This document shows, in pieces, positions 59,201-64,000 of a stretch of 64,000 nucleotides of DNA (its first letter is position 1; every line of letters starts with the position of its first letter). The DNA lies in contig CAMRHE010000077.1 in assembly GCA_947044405.1 (NCBI GenBank), positions 744,001 through 808,000 of the forward strand, given 5' to 3'. Made by a program: the position numbers and the translations under genes. This DNA is from Leptodactylus fallax. Lineage: Eukaryota > Chordata > Amphibia > Anura > Leptodactylidae. Below the pieces are notes generated by a model. The model worked only from the letters and a program-made list of their open reading frames with translations, did not search any database and was not told where the DNA came from.

Positions 59201-62186
59201 TCTCTCTTATATAGAAGAGGGTGACAGCTAGATGGTTGCTTATTAGTTCAACATTATCTGTACATGTTTCCATAAGAAGTGGTACAGTGTCCTTGGTTTT
59301 ATGCTCTAGGAAGCCATTAACAACAAATCATTCTACCAACCACAAAGACAACTGGAAGTGGGAAATGTGGAAGAAGCATTCCAGACAGCTGATCAGGTGC
59401 ATGAAGGTACAGTACACATGGTTACTAATATAGCTGCCATAATATGTAACAGCTCTTGTAAGGCTCCTTCATAAATAAGAATATATTAAGTAATTGTACA
59501 ATTACTGATGTCTTAAAGAGGACCTTTCATGTCCTCATAGATGTTCGGAATTATATACTGCTAGAAAGCCGACAGTGCACAGAATTCAGCGCACTGTTGA
59601 CTTTCCCGGCATGCGCCCGGTGCTGGAGTCAGTGGAACTAAGTTGCAGTGAAGTATTCAGGTGTCGATTGCACTCCTGAGTTCAGTAGTGGAAGTAGAGT
59701 TGCAGTGAAGGCATCGGGCCACTATATAGCAGATGGAGCTCTCTGCTTCCCATATCTGGCCCATATTGTTTACAGGACAGGTGCCGGAAGTGGCTCAGTA
59801 CAGTTGATCAGTCCGGGGGCCAGGTGAGAATAGGATTTAAAAAAAATAAAAAATAAGCTCGGACAACCCCTTATAACACCTTTAGGAACCAGCATAAAGC
59901 TGGAAAAATGACAAAAATAGACAAATATAAAGCATCATGAAACATGTCATACATCAATATAACAGTTAACTACTAGCAGTGGCCCTTTTTTGGGAGCACT
60001 GCATACACATTTGGCTATTTTTTTTTGTTTATACATCTACAGTATTCTATGTATACATCTTTCTTGTATATACATAACTAATTTTAGTGTCTGCCTGGGG
60101 AGAGCCCATCTGCTAAAACAGTGGTTACCCACAGACCTCATAGACTATAATGGGGTCTGCCAGGTTTCGATCGGGTTTGTGCCATTTTTATACTGAAACA
60201 GGCAGACAGAAAAGTTCTCTGTGCTGGACTTTTCTGTCGACCGATTTTCAGCAGAATCTGCAGCGTAGTCTCCTACGCAGATGTGAACCTAGTCTTATAC
60301 TAGATAGTTTTAAAATGCACCAGATTTATCACAGTGATTGATGCTGGATGATAAATCTAGCACATTATTGGCCTGTCTTGTCTAAGTTTATACCACCAAT
60401 GGGTTGGCTTAGTTTCCAACACAAAACGCCAAAATCTTGGCACATTATTGGCACATGGTATCACAACATATGCCCCACCCCTTTCTCGACAAGTGAAGTC
60501 TTCTTTTCACTAAGCCCCTCCCATCTGCCATACAAGGTACAGAAACTGTTAATAAATATGGAGTAAAGAATGTATAACAGTGTTTTGATGCAAATGTCAC
60601 TAGAATTATGGTGCATTTTCAATAGCACATGTGTTTAATTACAACATAACTAATAAACATATCCTAATGGACATATTCTTGCCTCTGATGCTGAGTTGTT
60701 AGATGGTAAGATGCTACCTGTCAACCTCTTGATTCTGAGGAGGGACACCCAGAACACCACAGTTGAACCCCCCAAACAAGTGACCCCATATAGGCTTGGA
60801 GTGCAAGTACTGCCAGAATTGTGAATGACTCGGTGAGATAGACTTTCTTTAAAGAGGACCTTTCACCACCTCCCACAAGTCCAAGTCTTTACATCAATTA
60901 ATAGGCTCTGCTTCATTGATTCTGGCGCAGTTGGAATTTTTCTCTCTCCCCCCCCCCCCCCACCATTCCTGAGCATTCAGATTGGAGCTCTGAATCACGC
61001 CCTCCCGCTTGACACTGCCCTTCTGAAATTACAGAGCACATCAGACACCAAAAGTAGCTGCTCTTGTTACTCAGGAACGATGTGGGCTAGATAAAAAATT
61101 CACACTGCGCTGGAATCAGTGTAGTGGTGGCTACAGATGTTTAATTAGTAGAGGTGGTGAAAGGTCCTCTTTAAGTTCTGTTTTACTGATAATTTTTATG
61201 GTGTCCCAAACTTGTATACTCACATACACTATTGCCATGTTTTTTTATTTATTTTACTTGCTTATGCAATGACAACATATTCTGTAGTATATCACAGATA
61301 GTGTCATCACTCACTTTTCCAAGTAGGGCTTACAATCTAAACTTGAGTACCCAGAGGAATTCCTTGCAAACCTTTAAAGAGCAACCCCAGATGCCTTTTT
61401 TTTTTTTTTTTTTTAAATATGCCTTTACCTGCTGGATTACTCCAACAAGTAGCAGTCTAAAGTGACTGTGGGAGGGCTTACTGTATGGGTGACTCTAAAA
61501 GGGACACTGACTGCATGGGGGCCTCTAAAGAGGTCAGTTACTGAATGGGGGCAAATAAAGGGGCAATTTACTTTGTGGGGATCATCCCCCTTGTGATGTC
61601 AGGGCATGAGGGGATTGTGAGCGAGATGTTAGTCATGCCCAGGAGCTGTGACTAATAAGGGGACAGCATGACTAGACCGAAGCTGCTCCCGCCCCTGTGA
61701 CTACTTAGGTTAATTCCATATGACTTTTTATGCTTTCAAACATTTAGAACTTCACTTTACAACAGAAAGATTACAGGGGGGCACCAATATAAAGGGAATT
61801 TCTTCATTCCTTGGGACCCTCTTTATCAGCCAGAGTTGAGAGTCACTAAGAAAGCCAACACTTTCATCAATTACATGGTTGACCATTCATTTCAATAATG
61901 TAATACTACATTTTCCAATGTAATACTACTTGTTTGGCCAGCTACAGCTTTCCTGAAACTAGGCTCATGGCTTCAGCTGGTCACTAGGATTTAAAAAAAG
62001 GGTTGTCTTGATGGGACTACCCTTTTAATGGTTTTCTTTCCCTTGTTTGTGACTATTACAGGTGAAGTCTTTCTAGGGGGCCAGGAACATTTCTACATGG
62101 AGACCCAGAGTATCCGAGCTGTCCCTAAAGGAGAAGATGGAGAAATGGATATGTATTTGGCTACCCAAGATCCAACTCATACACAG
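22390..62186 (+). CDS. aox1: Aldehyde oxidase gene, 5' part: coding exons 1-21 (gene continues past window)
   Basis: Twenty-one exons join in consistent phase into 789 codons; human AOX1 is 1338 aa in 35 exons, so the remaining molybdopterin domain lies outside. The enzyme is a cytosolic homodimeric molybdo-flavoprotein that oxidises aldehydes and N-heterocycles with oxygen as acceptor. The N-terminal 2Fe-2S domain has Cys47, 52, 55 and 77 in GCGGGGCGAC and ANAC. The second has Cys117, 120, 152 and 154 in QCGFC and LCRC. The FAD domain spans about residues 230-540 and includes VVGNTAVG and GGNIITR...SDLNP. The molybdopterin domain starts in exon 17 and shows [10 protein letters not shown] (Gln755). 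The xanthine dehydrogenase NAD-loop signature FFPGYRKT is absent (FFETSGTS in its place), which favours aldehyde oxidase. All visible introns are GT-AG. Confidence 0.93.
23850..24000 (+). repeat. Retroelement 3' tail (CR1/L2-like)
   Basis: The segment ending AAAGTGCTGCAGAATATGTT, then GGCGCTATATAAATAAA and ATT repeats, is the same 3' tail seen on the SINE at 33860-33930. This suggests LINE-borrowed tails. Confidence 0.6.
24074..24392. repeat. Hairpin MITE, GGCTAAGGCTCCATATAGTG type
   Basis: The left arm AAGGCTAAGGCTCCATATAG is inverted as CTATGTGGGGCCCCATCC at the right. Same family as 21290-21602 and 54223-54574. Confidence 0.65.
24570..25387 (-). mobile_element. Internally deleted Tc1-like element
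   Basis: Both terminal repeats (CAGTGGGGAAAAAAAAGTA and its complement) and flanking TA dinucleotides are present, but the element is only 818 bp. The transposase breaks off after KPVH and joins directly to the other terminal repeat near 24643, so the catalytic half is deleted. Confidence 0.9.
24645..25023 (-). pseudogene. Tc1 transposase N-terminal remnant with nonsense codon
   Basis: Read from the ATG at 25023 it matches the fragment at 11882 ([20 protein letters not shown]). A TAG at 24933-24931 replaces the Gln codon in the first helix-turn-helix. The frame then continues to LLKPVH at the deletion point. The long opposite-strand frame here is only antisense of this remnant. Confidence 0.88.
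25994..26051 (+). CDS. aox1: AOX coding exon 2
   Basis: Acceptor TGTAG, donor C|GTATCC. It encodes [19 protein letters not shown] plus the first base of a Leu codon (phase 1). Confidence 0.92.
26634..26730. repeat. Short tandem repeat, TATAATGTCCCATTGTGGCC type
   Basis: About three copies of a unit of roughly 32 bp, containing ATGTCCCA, GTGGCC and CTTCACAC, in AOX intron 2. Confidence 0.8.
27195..27291 (+). CDS. aox1: AOX coding exon 3 (first 2Fe-2S motif)
   Basis: Acceptor TTTAAAG, donor CT|GTATCC. It encodes [20 protein letters not shown] and onward, holding three of the four cysteines of the first 2Fe-2S cluster. It ends in phase 2. Confidence 0.94.
28226..28753 (-). pseudogene. Unassigned reading frame with one stop, possible retropseudogene
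   Basis: A single minus-strand frame runs about 176 codons and is broken by one TAG at 28537-28535. Its composition looks protein-like: [38 protein letters not shown] and [20 protein letters not shown] do not recognise the family. It lies just upstream of AOX exon 4 on the opposite strand. It could be a decayed host pseudogene, a transposon fragment or chance; no splice signals or poly-A tail were confirmed. Confidence 0.35.
28785..28893 (+). CDS. aox1: AOX coding exon 4
   Basis: Acceptor CTTCAAG, donor CAG|GTAAAT. It encodes [20 protein letters not shown] and [16 protein letters not shown]. It supplies Cys77, the fourth ligand of the first cluster. Confidence 0.94.
29683..29907. repeat. Hairpin MITE with long arms
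   Basis: The left arm TAAGGCTACGGCCCCACGTT and its complement at the right end, followed by GGTTTTTTGAGCCAAAGCCA against TGGCTTTGGCTCAAAAAACC, give arms of about 75 bp. Confidence 0.85.
29968..30570. repeat. AT-rich MITE, GTGTCACCAGAAAAAT type
   Basis: Starts GAATGTGTCACCAGAAAAAT and ends near AATTTCCTCACAACCTATTC. A related copy is at 46262-46730 and a shorter one at 62198-62534. Confidence 0.55.
32300..33328. repeat. Copy related to the composite element (GGTATCGCCG boxes)
   Basis: Contains an ATCACGGCATCCAGGGGG start, A-rich blocks and AATATGGTATCGCCGTGATC near 33000, as in 16240-16680. It ends against the TTAACCCCTT of the next element. Confidence 0.5.
33634..33668. repeat. Perfect hairpin AGACCCCCTAGGGG / CCCCTAGGGGGTCT
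   Basis: Fourteen-base arms separated by about seven bases, next to the SINE insertion point. Confidence 0.85.
33676..33930 (+). repeat. tRNA-derived SINE (V-SINE-like)
   Basis: The head shows a degenerate A box (GTGGTTAGCACTG) and a B box GGTTCAAATCC at 33724-33734. The body has the widespread SINE core GTTTGTATGTTCTCCCCGTG and GTGGGTTTCCTCCGGGTA. The tail ends GCGCTGCGGAATATAATGG and CGCTATACAAGTAA, a LINE-type 3' end. Confidence 0.85.
33931..33976. repeat. (TA)n microsatellite after the SINE
   Basis: About twenty TA units directly following the SINE tail. Confidence 0.95.
33986..34220. repeat. Truncated TTAA MITE
   Basis: Left end TTAAGAGGTTCTCCAGCATA, then poly-T and poly-A tracts and the GCTGATTGGCCTCAG core. 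No right terminal repeat is present; the copy stops near GTTAAC at 34217. Confidence 0.6.
34992..35381. mobile_element. TTAA MITE, GGTTTTCCAGCATAAT type
   Basis: Left end TTAAAGAGGTTTTCCAGCAT and right end TCCTGGACAACCCCTTTAA, 390 bp, with the same GATTGGCCTCAGCAGTCACG core as 11040-11320. Confidence 0.7.
35449..35575 (+). CDS. aox1: AOX coding exon 5 (second 2Fe-2S motif)
   Basis: Acceptor CCTGCAG, donor G|GTAAGA. It encodes [20 protein letters not shown] and onward, with Cys117 and Cys120. It ends in phase 1. Confidence 0.95.
37969..38030 (+). CDS. aox1: AOX coding exon 6
   Basis: Acceptor TTATTAG, donor AAC|GTAAGT. It encodes [20 protein letters not shown] plus N, with Cys152 and Cys154 completing the second cluster. 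Confidence 0.95.
38573..39045. mobile_element. TTAA MITE, GGGGTATTCCCATCTC type
   Basis: Left end TTAAAGGGGTATTCCCATCTC-like and right end GAGATGGGAAAACCCATTTAA-like inverted repeats bound a 473-bp non-coding element in AOX intron 6. Confidence 0.7.
39318..40907 (-). mobile_element. Tc1-like element with long terminal repeats (about 200 bp)
   Basis: CAACCCCAACCACAACCCCA at the left and TTGGAATTAGGGTTG at the right are flanked by TA. The terminal repeats extend inwards past AACTTTATTG-type segments (TTCAAACGGATAAACTTTAT near 39436, its complement near 40767). Confidence 0.88.
39545..40540 (-). pseudogene. Tc1 transposase, multiply interrupted
   Basis: From the ATG at 40540 ([19 protein letters not shown]) an early stop follows. 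The best-preserved part, 40201-39683, contains the first Asp in [10 protein letters not shown], the second in [10 protein letters not shown] and the Glu in [16 protein letters not shown] then cuts the C-terminus and two more stops follow. A separate frame at 40361-40122 holds the middle DNA-binding part ([20 protein letters not shown]). Inactive. Confidence 0.88.
41367..41489 (+). CDS. aox1: AOX coding exon 7 (linker)
   Basis: Acceptor TTGTAAG after a poly-T tract, donor AAT|GTAAGC. It encodes [20 protein letters not shown] and a linker with three Asn-Gly-Val repeats (codons 192-200) between the iron-sulphur and FAD domains. Confidence 0.92.
41669..41749 (+). CDS. aox1: AOX coding exon 8
   Basis: Acceptor CTGCTAG, donor ATA|GTAAGA. 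It encodes [20 protein letters not shown] and IFPPELI, the conserved entry to the FAD domain. Confidence 0.94.
43811..44100. repeat. 133-bp tandem duplication, about 2.2 copies
   Basis: Units start GCGGGTGTCCG at 43811 and 43944, with a partial third near 44076. Each includes a small palindrome, TTCAGGTCC...GGACCTGAA. Confidence 0.88.
44250..44282. repeat. (CA)n microsatellite
   Basis: About sixteen CA units. Confidence 0.95.
44607..45333. mobile_element. Palindromic TTAA element with minisatellite loop
   Basis: The left arm TTAAAGGGGTTGGCCACTTT and the right arm AAAGTGGCCAAATGCCTTAA are followed inwards by further matching arms (TTCTAGTGGATAAAATTCTG near 44753, CAGAATTTTATCCACTAGAA near 45176). 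Arms total about 180 bp. TTAA flanks both ends. Confidence 0.85.
44776..45082. repeat. 22-bp minisatellite, 14 units
   Basis: Fourteen contiguous 22-bp units beginning CCATGGTCATGTGATATACA. Units 3, 6, 8 and 10 have CATATG in place of CATGTG; unit 11 has CATGATC. Confidence 0.97.
45441..45582 (+). CDS. aox1: AOX coding exon 9
   Basis: Acceptor ACTTGCAG, donor G|GTAAGC. It encodes the FAD-domain start, including [18 protein letters not shown] and VVGNTAV. It ends in phase 1. Confidence 0.94.
46262..46730. repeat. AT-rich MITE, second copy
   Basis: Shares AATTCTAAAAATCC, ATCAGCACCCTGATGATCTC and GGAATCCGCCAGTCACAATA with the copy at 29968-30570, including TTTTAGGCTTAGTGG near the right end. 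Confidence 0.6.
46731..48678 (+). other. Rest of AOX intron 9
   Basis: Contains a poly-T run (46882-46904) and a MITE-like segment at about 47885-48370 (CCTCATGCACACAACTGTGT to ATGTGTGAATAGAGCTTA) that resembles 44196-44480. No gene. Confidence 0.45.
48679..48771 (+). CDS. aox1: AOX coding exon 10
   Basis: Acceptor TTACTTAG, donor G|GTAAGG. It encodes [20 protein letters not shown] and [11 protein letters not shown], within the FAD domain. Confidence 0.94.
48855..49006 (+). CDS. aox1: AOX coding exon 11
   Basis: Acceptor ATTGTAG, donor GCT|GTGAGT. It encodes [20 protein letters not shown] through [10 protein letters not shown]. Confidence 0.94.
49091..49184 (+). CDS. aox1: AOX coding exon 12 (FAD-binding GGN motif)
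   Basis: Acceptor TATTCCAG, donor G|GTACTT. It encodes [20 protein letters not shown] and [17 protein letters not shown] and SDLNP contact FAD in this family. Confidence 0.95.
49882..49991 (+). CDS. aox1: AOX coding exon 13
   Basis: Acceptor TCCAACAG, donor AAG|GTATGC. It encodes [20 protein letters not shown] and [17 protein letters not shown]. This is the loop where xanthine dehydrogenases carry FFPGYRKT. Confidence 0.94.
50066..50415. mobile_element. TTAA MITE, AAAGAGGACCTTTCA type
   Basis: Left end TTAAAGAGTACCTTTCATGT, right end AAAAGGTCCTCTTTAA; the interior is strongly self-complementary (CACCGATATCTCC with GGGGAGATATCG). Confidence 0.8.
50412..50700. repeat. Second AAAGAGGACC MITE, abutting the first
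   Basis: Starts TTAAAGAGGACCTTTCACGT sharing the TTAA of the previous copy, and shows a hairpin GGGGCGTTCCTTACAG with CTGTAAGGAACGCCCC. No right terminus was found. Confidence 0.65.
51449..51633 (+). CDS. aox1: AOX coding exon 14
   Basis: Acceptor TTTATTAG, donor AA|GTAAGT. It encodes [20 protein letters not shown] through [20 protein letters not shown], the end of the FAD lobe. It ends in phase 2. Confidence 0.95.
51872..52034 (+). CDS. aox1: AOX coding exon 15
   Basis: Acceptor ACTTCAG, donor TTG|GTATGG. It encodes [20 protein letters not shown] and [20 protein letters not shown]. Confidence 0.95.
52121..52195 (+). CDS. aox1: AOX coding exon 16
   Basis: Acceptor TTTTACAG, donor CAG|GTAAGG. 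It encodes a 25-residue variable linker, [20 protein letters not shown] and IQTYQ, between the FAD and molybdopterin domains. Confidence 0.88.
52196..53419 (+). other. AOX intron 16
   Basis: Contains an AT-rich repeat-like segment from about 52489 (TTTTAAAGGGGTATTTCATT) but no second terminus was fixed. No gene. Confidence 0.4.
53420..53589 (+). CDS. aox1: AOX coding exon 17 (molybdopterin domain start)
   Basis: Acceptor TCTACTAG, donor GT|GTAAGT. It encodes [40 protein letters not shown] and SRSHAKIV. It ends in phase 2. Confidence 0.95.
54223..54574. repeat. Hairpin MITE, GGCTAAGGCCCCATGTAGCG type
   Basis: The left arm TTAAGGCTAAGGCCCCATGT is inverted as ACATGGGGCCCTGGCCTAA at the right end. 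Same family as 21290 and 24074. Confidence 0.75.
54721..56356 (+). mobile_element. Tc1-like transposon, second copy of the 7.1-kb family
   Basis: Ends CAGTACTTTGCAAAAGTA and TTTCACAAGGCACTG, flanked by TA; length 1636 bp. Sequence is very close to 7108-8741 in reverse orientation. Confidence 0.93.
55119..56138 (+). pseudogene. Tc1 transposase with one premature stop
   Basis: The frame from [20 protein letters not shown] is intact through both helix-turn-helix domains, the GRPSKLS linker and the DDE core ([31 protein letters not shown]). A single TGA at 56061-56063 follows ARISVSR, where the 7.1-kb copy has a Cys codon. The frame then continues for 24 codons to the TAA at 56136-56138. Only the C-terminal tail is lost, so a 314-residue product containing all catalytic residues could still be made; whether it works is unknown. 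Confidence 0.9.
56357..57475 (+). other. Rest of AOX intron 17
   Basis: A hairpin-type repeat lies around 56370-56630, and a MITE-like segment starting TTCACACTGGGGATTTTGGA near 56638. No gene. Confidence 0.4.
57476..57602 (+). CDS. aox1: AOX coding exon 18
   Basis: Acceptor CTTGCAG, donor AAG|GTCAAA (a weak donor). It encodes [20 protein letters not shown] and TVHLLACGK. Confidence 0.9.
57856..57978 (+). CDS. aox1: AOX coding exon 19
   Basis: Acceptor CCTTGGAG, donor GAG|GTATGC. It encodes [20 protein letters not shown] and [17 protein letters not shown]. Confidence 0.95.
57979..59309 (+). other. AOX intron 19
   Basis: Contains a hairpin-MITE fragment near 58310-58440 (CTACGTGAGGCCCTAGCC) and a repeat starting TTAAAGGGAGTCTATCACCT near 58647. 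No gene. Confidence 0.5.
59310..59406 (+). CDS. aox1: AOX coding exon 20
   Basis: Acceptor TGCTCTAG, donor G|GTACAG. It encodes [20 protein letters not shown] and [12 protein letters not shown]. It ends in phase 1. Confidence 0.94.
59513..59880. repeat. AAAGAGGACC MITE-derived segment
   Basis: Left end TTAAAGAGGACCTTTCATGT with CCGACAGTGCACAGAATTCA, as in 50066. The right side instead carries GGACAACCCCTTATAA, so this is a mosaic of two repeat families. Confidence 0.5.
60849..61174. mobile_element. TTAA MITE, AAAGAGGACC type
   Basis: Left end TTAAAGAGGACCTTTCACCA, right end TGGTGAAAGGTCCTCTTTAA, 326 bp, with a poly-C run at about 60950-60961 in the interior. Confidence 0.85.
61440..61580. 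repeat. Degenerate tandem repeat (about 35 bp)
   Basis: GGGACACTGACTGCATGGGG, AGTTACTGAATGGGGGC and ATTTACTTTGTGGGG recur with TCTAAAG between them. Confidence 0.6.
62062..62186 (+). CDS. aox1: AOX coding exon 21 (last exon in window)
   Basis: Acceptor TATTACAG, donor CAG|GTAAAG in phase 0. It encodes [20 protein letters not shown] and [26 protein letters not shown] holds the Gln that approaches the molybdenum centre in this family. Confidence 0.95.
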
Positions 62187-62197
62187 GTAAAGTAACA

Positions 62198-62534
62198 TTA
62201 AAGGGACTGTGTCACCAGAAATTGACCTATTTTTTATGTTATGCTAATTTTTAGGAATGTATTTTTTTTTTTAAAGTACTAAACACTACGGACAGTAGAT
62301 GATGTGGCAACTTATCTAGCCCCATCCTTGCACAGAATGTTTGTAGAAATCTCTCCCATATACCACAATGGGTTGGCTCCAGTCTATTTCTGCCTATGGT
62401 CATGAGACTGCTGCAAAGCATATCACAAAATGCTGTTAACAGAGCAGAGGATATGCTTAAACAAGATTGCAAACCCCATAATCCTGTACAGAAAATAGAA
62501 TTTAAAAAATCTGCAATCTGAAAATTAAAATGTA
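62198..62534. repeat. AT-rich MITE, GTGTCACCAGAAATT type
   Basis: Starts TTAAAGGGACTGTGTCACCA and abuts the next palindromic element. Related to 29968-30570. Confidence 0.5.
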
Positions 62535-63168
62535 TTAAAGGGATTCTATCATTGGGAAACCCTATTTTCATTAACAGCACATCGGAATAGCTTTTAGAAA
62601 GACTATTCGTCTCCTACCTTTATTTTTCTGATTCGCGCCGCTGTTTTGGAGAATTTTCTTCTTTCTTTATGCAAATTAGTCTTCAGAAAGCACAGGGGGC
62701 GTCCCCTGCGCTCACATCACATGCTCTTCAGAAGATCCAGCGCCGCCTCTCCGCAGCGTCAGCACGTGCCCATCGTGTCTGTTCGGAATCGAAATCCCGT
62801 GCATGCTCAGTCGACTCGCCATTTCGCGTTGGACAGAGGCGACTGCGCATGTCCAGTCGGCCATTTTGACGTCAAAGTGGCAGAGCCGACTGAGCATGTG
62901 CGGGATTTGGATTCCGAACAGACACGATGAGCGGGTGCTGACGCTGCAGAGAGACGGCGCTGGATCTTCCGAAGAGCGTGTGATGTGAGCACAGGGGACG
63001 CTCCATGTGCTTTCTGAAGACAAATGTGCATAAAGAAAAAAGAAGAAAATTCTCCAAAACGGCAGCGCGGAGCAGAAAAATAAAGGTAGGAGACGAATAG
63101 TCTTTCTAAAGGCTATTCCGACATGCTGTTAATGAAAATAGGGTTTCCCAATGATAGAATGCCTTTAA
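62535..63168. mobile_element. 634-bp near-complete palindromic TTAA element
   Basis: The ends TTAAAGGGATTCTATCATTG and CAATGATAGAATGCCTTTAA continue as inverted copies for almost 300 bp on each side, meeting near 62850. Inner pairs include GAGAATTTTCTTCTTTCTTT with AAAGAAAAAAGAAGAAAATTCTC-like sequence, and GTGTCTGTTCGGAATC with GATTCCGAACAGACAC-like sequence. Reading frames on both strands come from this symmetry. Confidence 0.92.
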
Positions 63169-64000
63169 AAACAAGTGATGTATTTTACCATCTGGTTTTA
63201 AAAAAAAAATTGCAATACAGTCCCTAGAAACTGGCTCACCTGGGTAAGCATGGGCACATGCAATCCTCATGGCAACCAATGAAATTATAGCTGTTATTTT
63301 ATTCCACAGACACTTTCAGAATCTGTATTTTACTAATACAAAACGGGAATTTGTCATTTTATCTCTCCCTTAATATAAGCAGAAAATCATGTACAATACA
63401 ATCCTAACACAAAACACAGAGTCTAATGAATTAAAGTAATAAAATCATTTTATTCAGTTGTGTATGCTCGACAAAAAAAAAAATCCCCAGCAAAAACAGA
63501 TCTTCTTTTTTTTTTTTTTTTTCCATTTTTCGCATGTGGAGATGGATAGCCATTTGTTTACATAGAGATCAATGTAATAAAAAAACAAATCTCTTTCTGC
63601 CTGTTTTTTATGAAGGATACCAAAAACATAGTATACCATACTTTTGTGTCTTTCAAAAAAAAGGACAAAATTGATCGCTATGTAAATGGATGGTCATCCC
63701 TTTGCATCATTTTTTTGCATCTCCTTTTGTAACTTAAATGCATGTAAACAAGCATGACGTGAATGGACCCTAACGTTTCAGAAGAGAACAGTCAACTTGC
63801 ATATCCACAGCTAACTATATTAGAGGCTATTTACACAGGGGAATTTGGAGAGGAAGAATTTGAGGCAGTCTTCCACCCCAGATTCCTCTCCAAATATTTG
63901 CTCTGTGTAGAGTAGAGGTTTGGCTTTCCACTGCGGGTTTGCATGCTGATTAACCTCAGATACAATCAGTGTCGGACTGGGATGTCTAGGGCCCACCAGT
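63169..64000 (+). other. AOX intron 21, no feature recognised
   Basis: AT-rich sequence with a poly-T run at 63507-63522. A possible hairpin occurs at 63845-63905 (GGAGAGGAAGAAT with ATTCCTCTCC). No exon was found before the window ends. Confidence 0.45.

Noticed and set aside
22390..62186. Xanthine dehydrogenase instead of aldehyde oxidase
   Set aside because: The two are paralogues and exon motifs overlap, but GCGGGGCGAC replaces the GCGEGGCGAC of XDH, and the NAD-loop FFPGYRKT is absent in exon 13. The linker and FPPELI regions align better with AOX.
62646..63057. Reading frames on both strands rich in Arg and Ser
   Set aside because: They mirror each other because the DNA is palindromic; no domain, splice site or conservation supports them.

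Overview
This window is vertebrate nuclear DNA. It is intron-rich and AT-rich, dense in Tc1-like transposons, TTAA-flanked palindromic elements and hairpin repeats, and it carries a Penelope-like retroelement fragment. That repeat mix, with proteins close to but clearly diverged from mammals, suggests an anuran amphibian (frog or toad). This is inference; no species-diagnostic marker was seen.

Two protein-coding genes are supported. On the minus strand lies a two-exon C2orf69 orthologue (exon 1 at 6547-6314, exon 2 at 4573-3761, 348 aa), a mitochondrial alpha/beta-hydrolase-like protein. Its only intron appears to use a GC-AG splice pair. On the plus strand, starting at 22390 and running off the right edge, is the 5' part of an aldehyde oxidase gene (AOX). 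Twenty-one coding exons were assembled by hand with consistent phases; they encode 789 residues covering both 2Fe-2S domains, the FAD domain and the start of the molybdopterin domain. The two genes are divergently oriented. In human both lie in 2q33.1 but with other genes between them, so the close neighbourhood here may be lineage-specific.

Layout: 1-1189 Tc1-like element with a long open transposase; 1.2-3.7 kb minisatellite and a TTAA MITE; 3.76-6.75 kb C2orf69 and its E-box-bearing promoter; 7.1-8.74 kb Tc1 element; 8.8-11.5 kb palindromic MITEs; 11.5-14.6 kb truncated Tc1 abutting a decayed Penelope-like element (RT plus GIY-YIG); 14.6-15.6 kb hairpins; 15.57-19.73 kb a roughly 4.2 kb repeat element made of diverged and partly inverted internal units; 20-22.3 kb MITEs; 22.39-62.19 kb AOX exons, with introns carrying three more Tc1-type copies (24.57, 39.32 and 54.72 kb), a tRNA-derived SINE nested in another repeat (33.3-34.75 kb), a 22-bp minisatellite inside a palindromic element (44.6-45.3 kb), and many TTAA palindromes. 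A 634-bp near-palindrome lies in intron 21 (62.5-63.2 kb).

No tRNA or rRNA gene, CRISPR array or prokaryotic-type system was seen. The most unusual material is structural: palindrome arrays, nested elements, hairpin pairs with an apparent compensatory change, and one unassigned minus-strand reading frame at 28226-28753.
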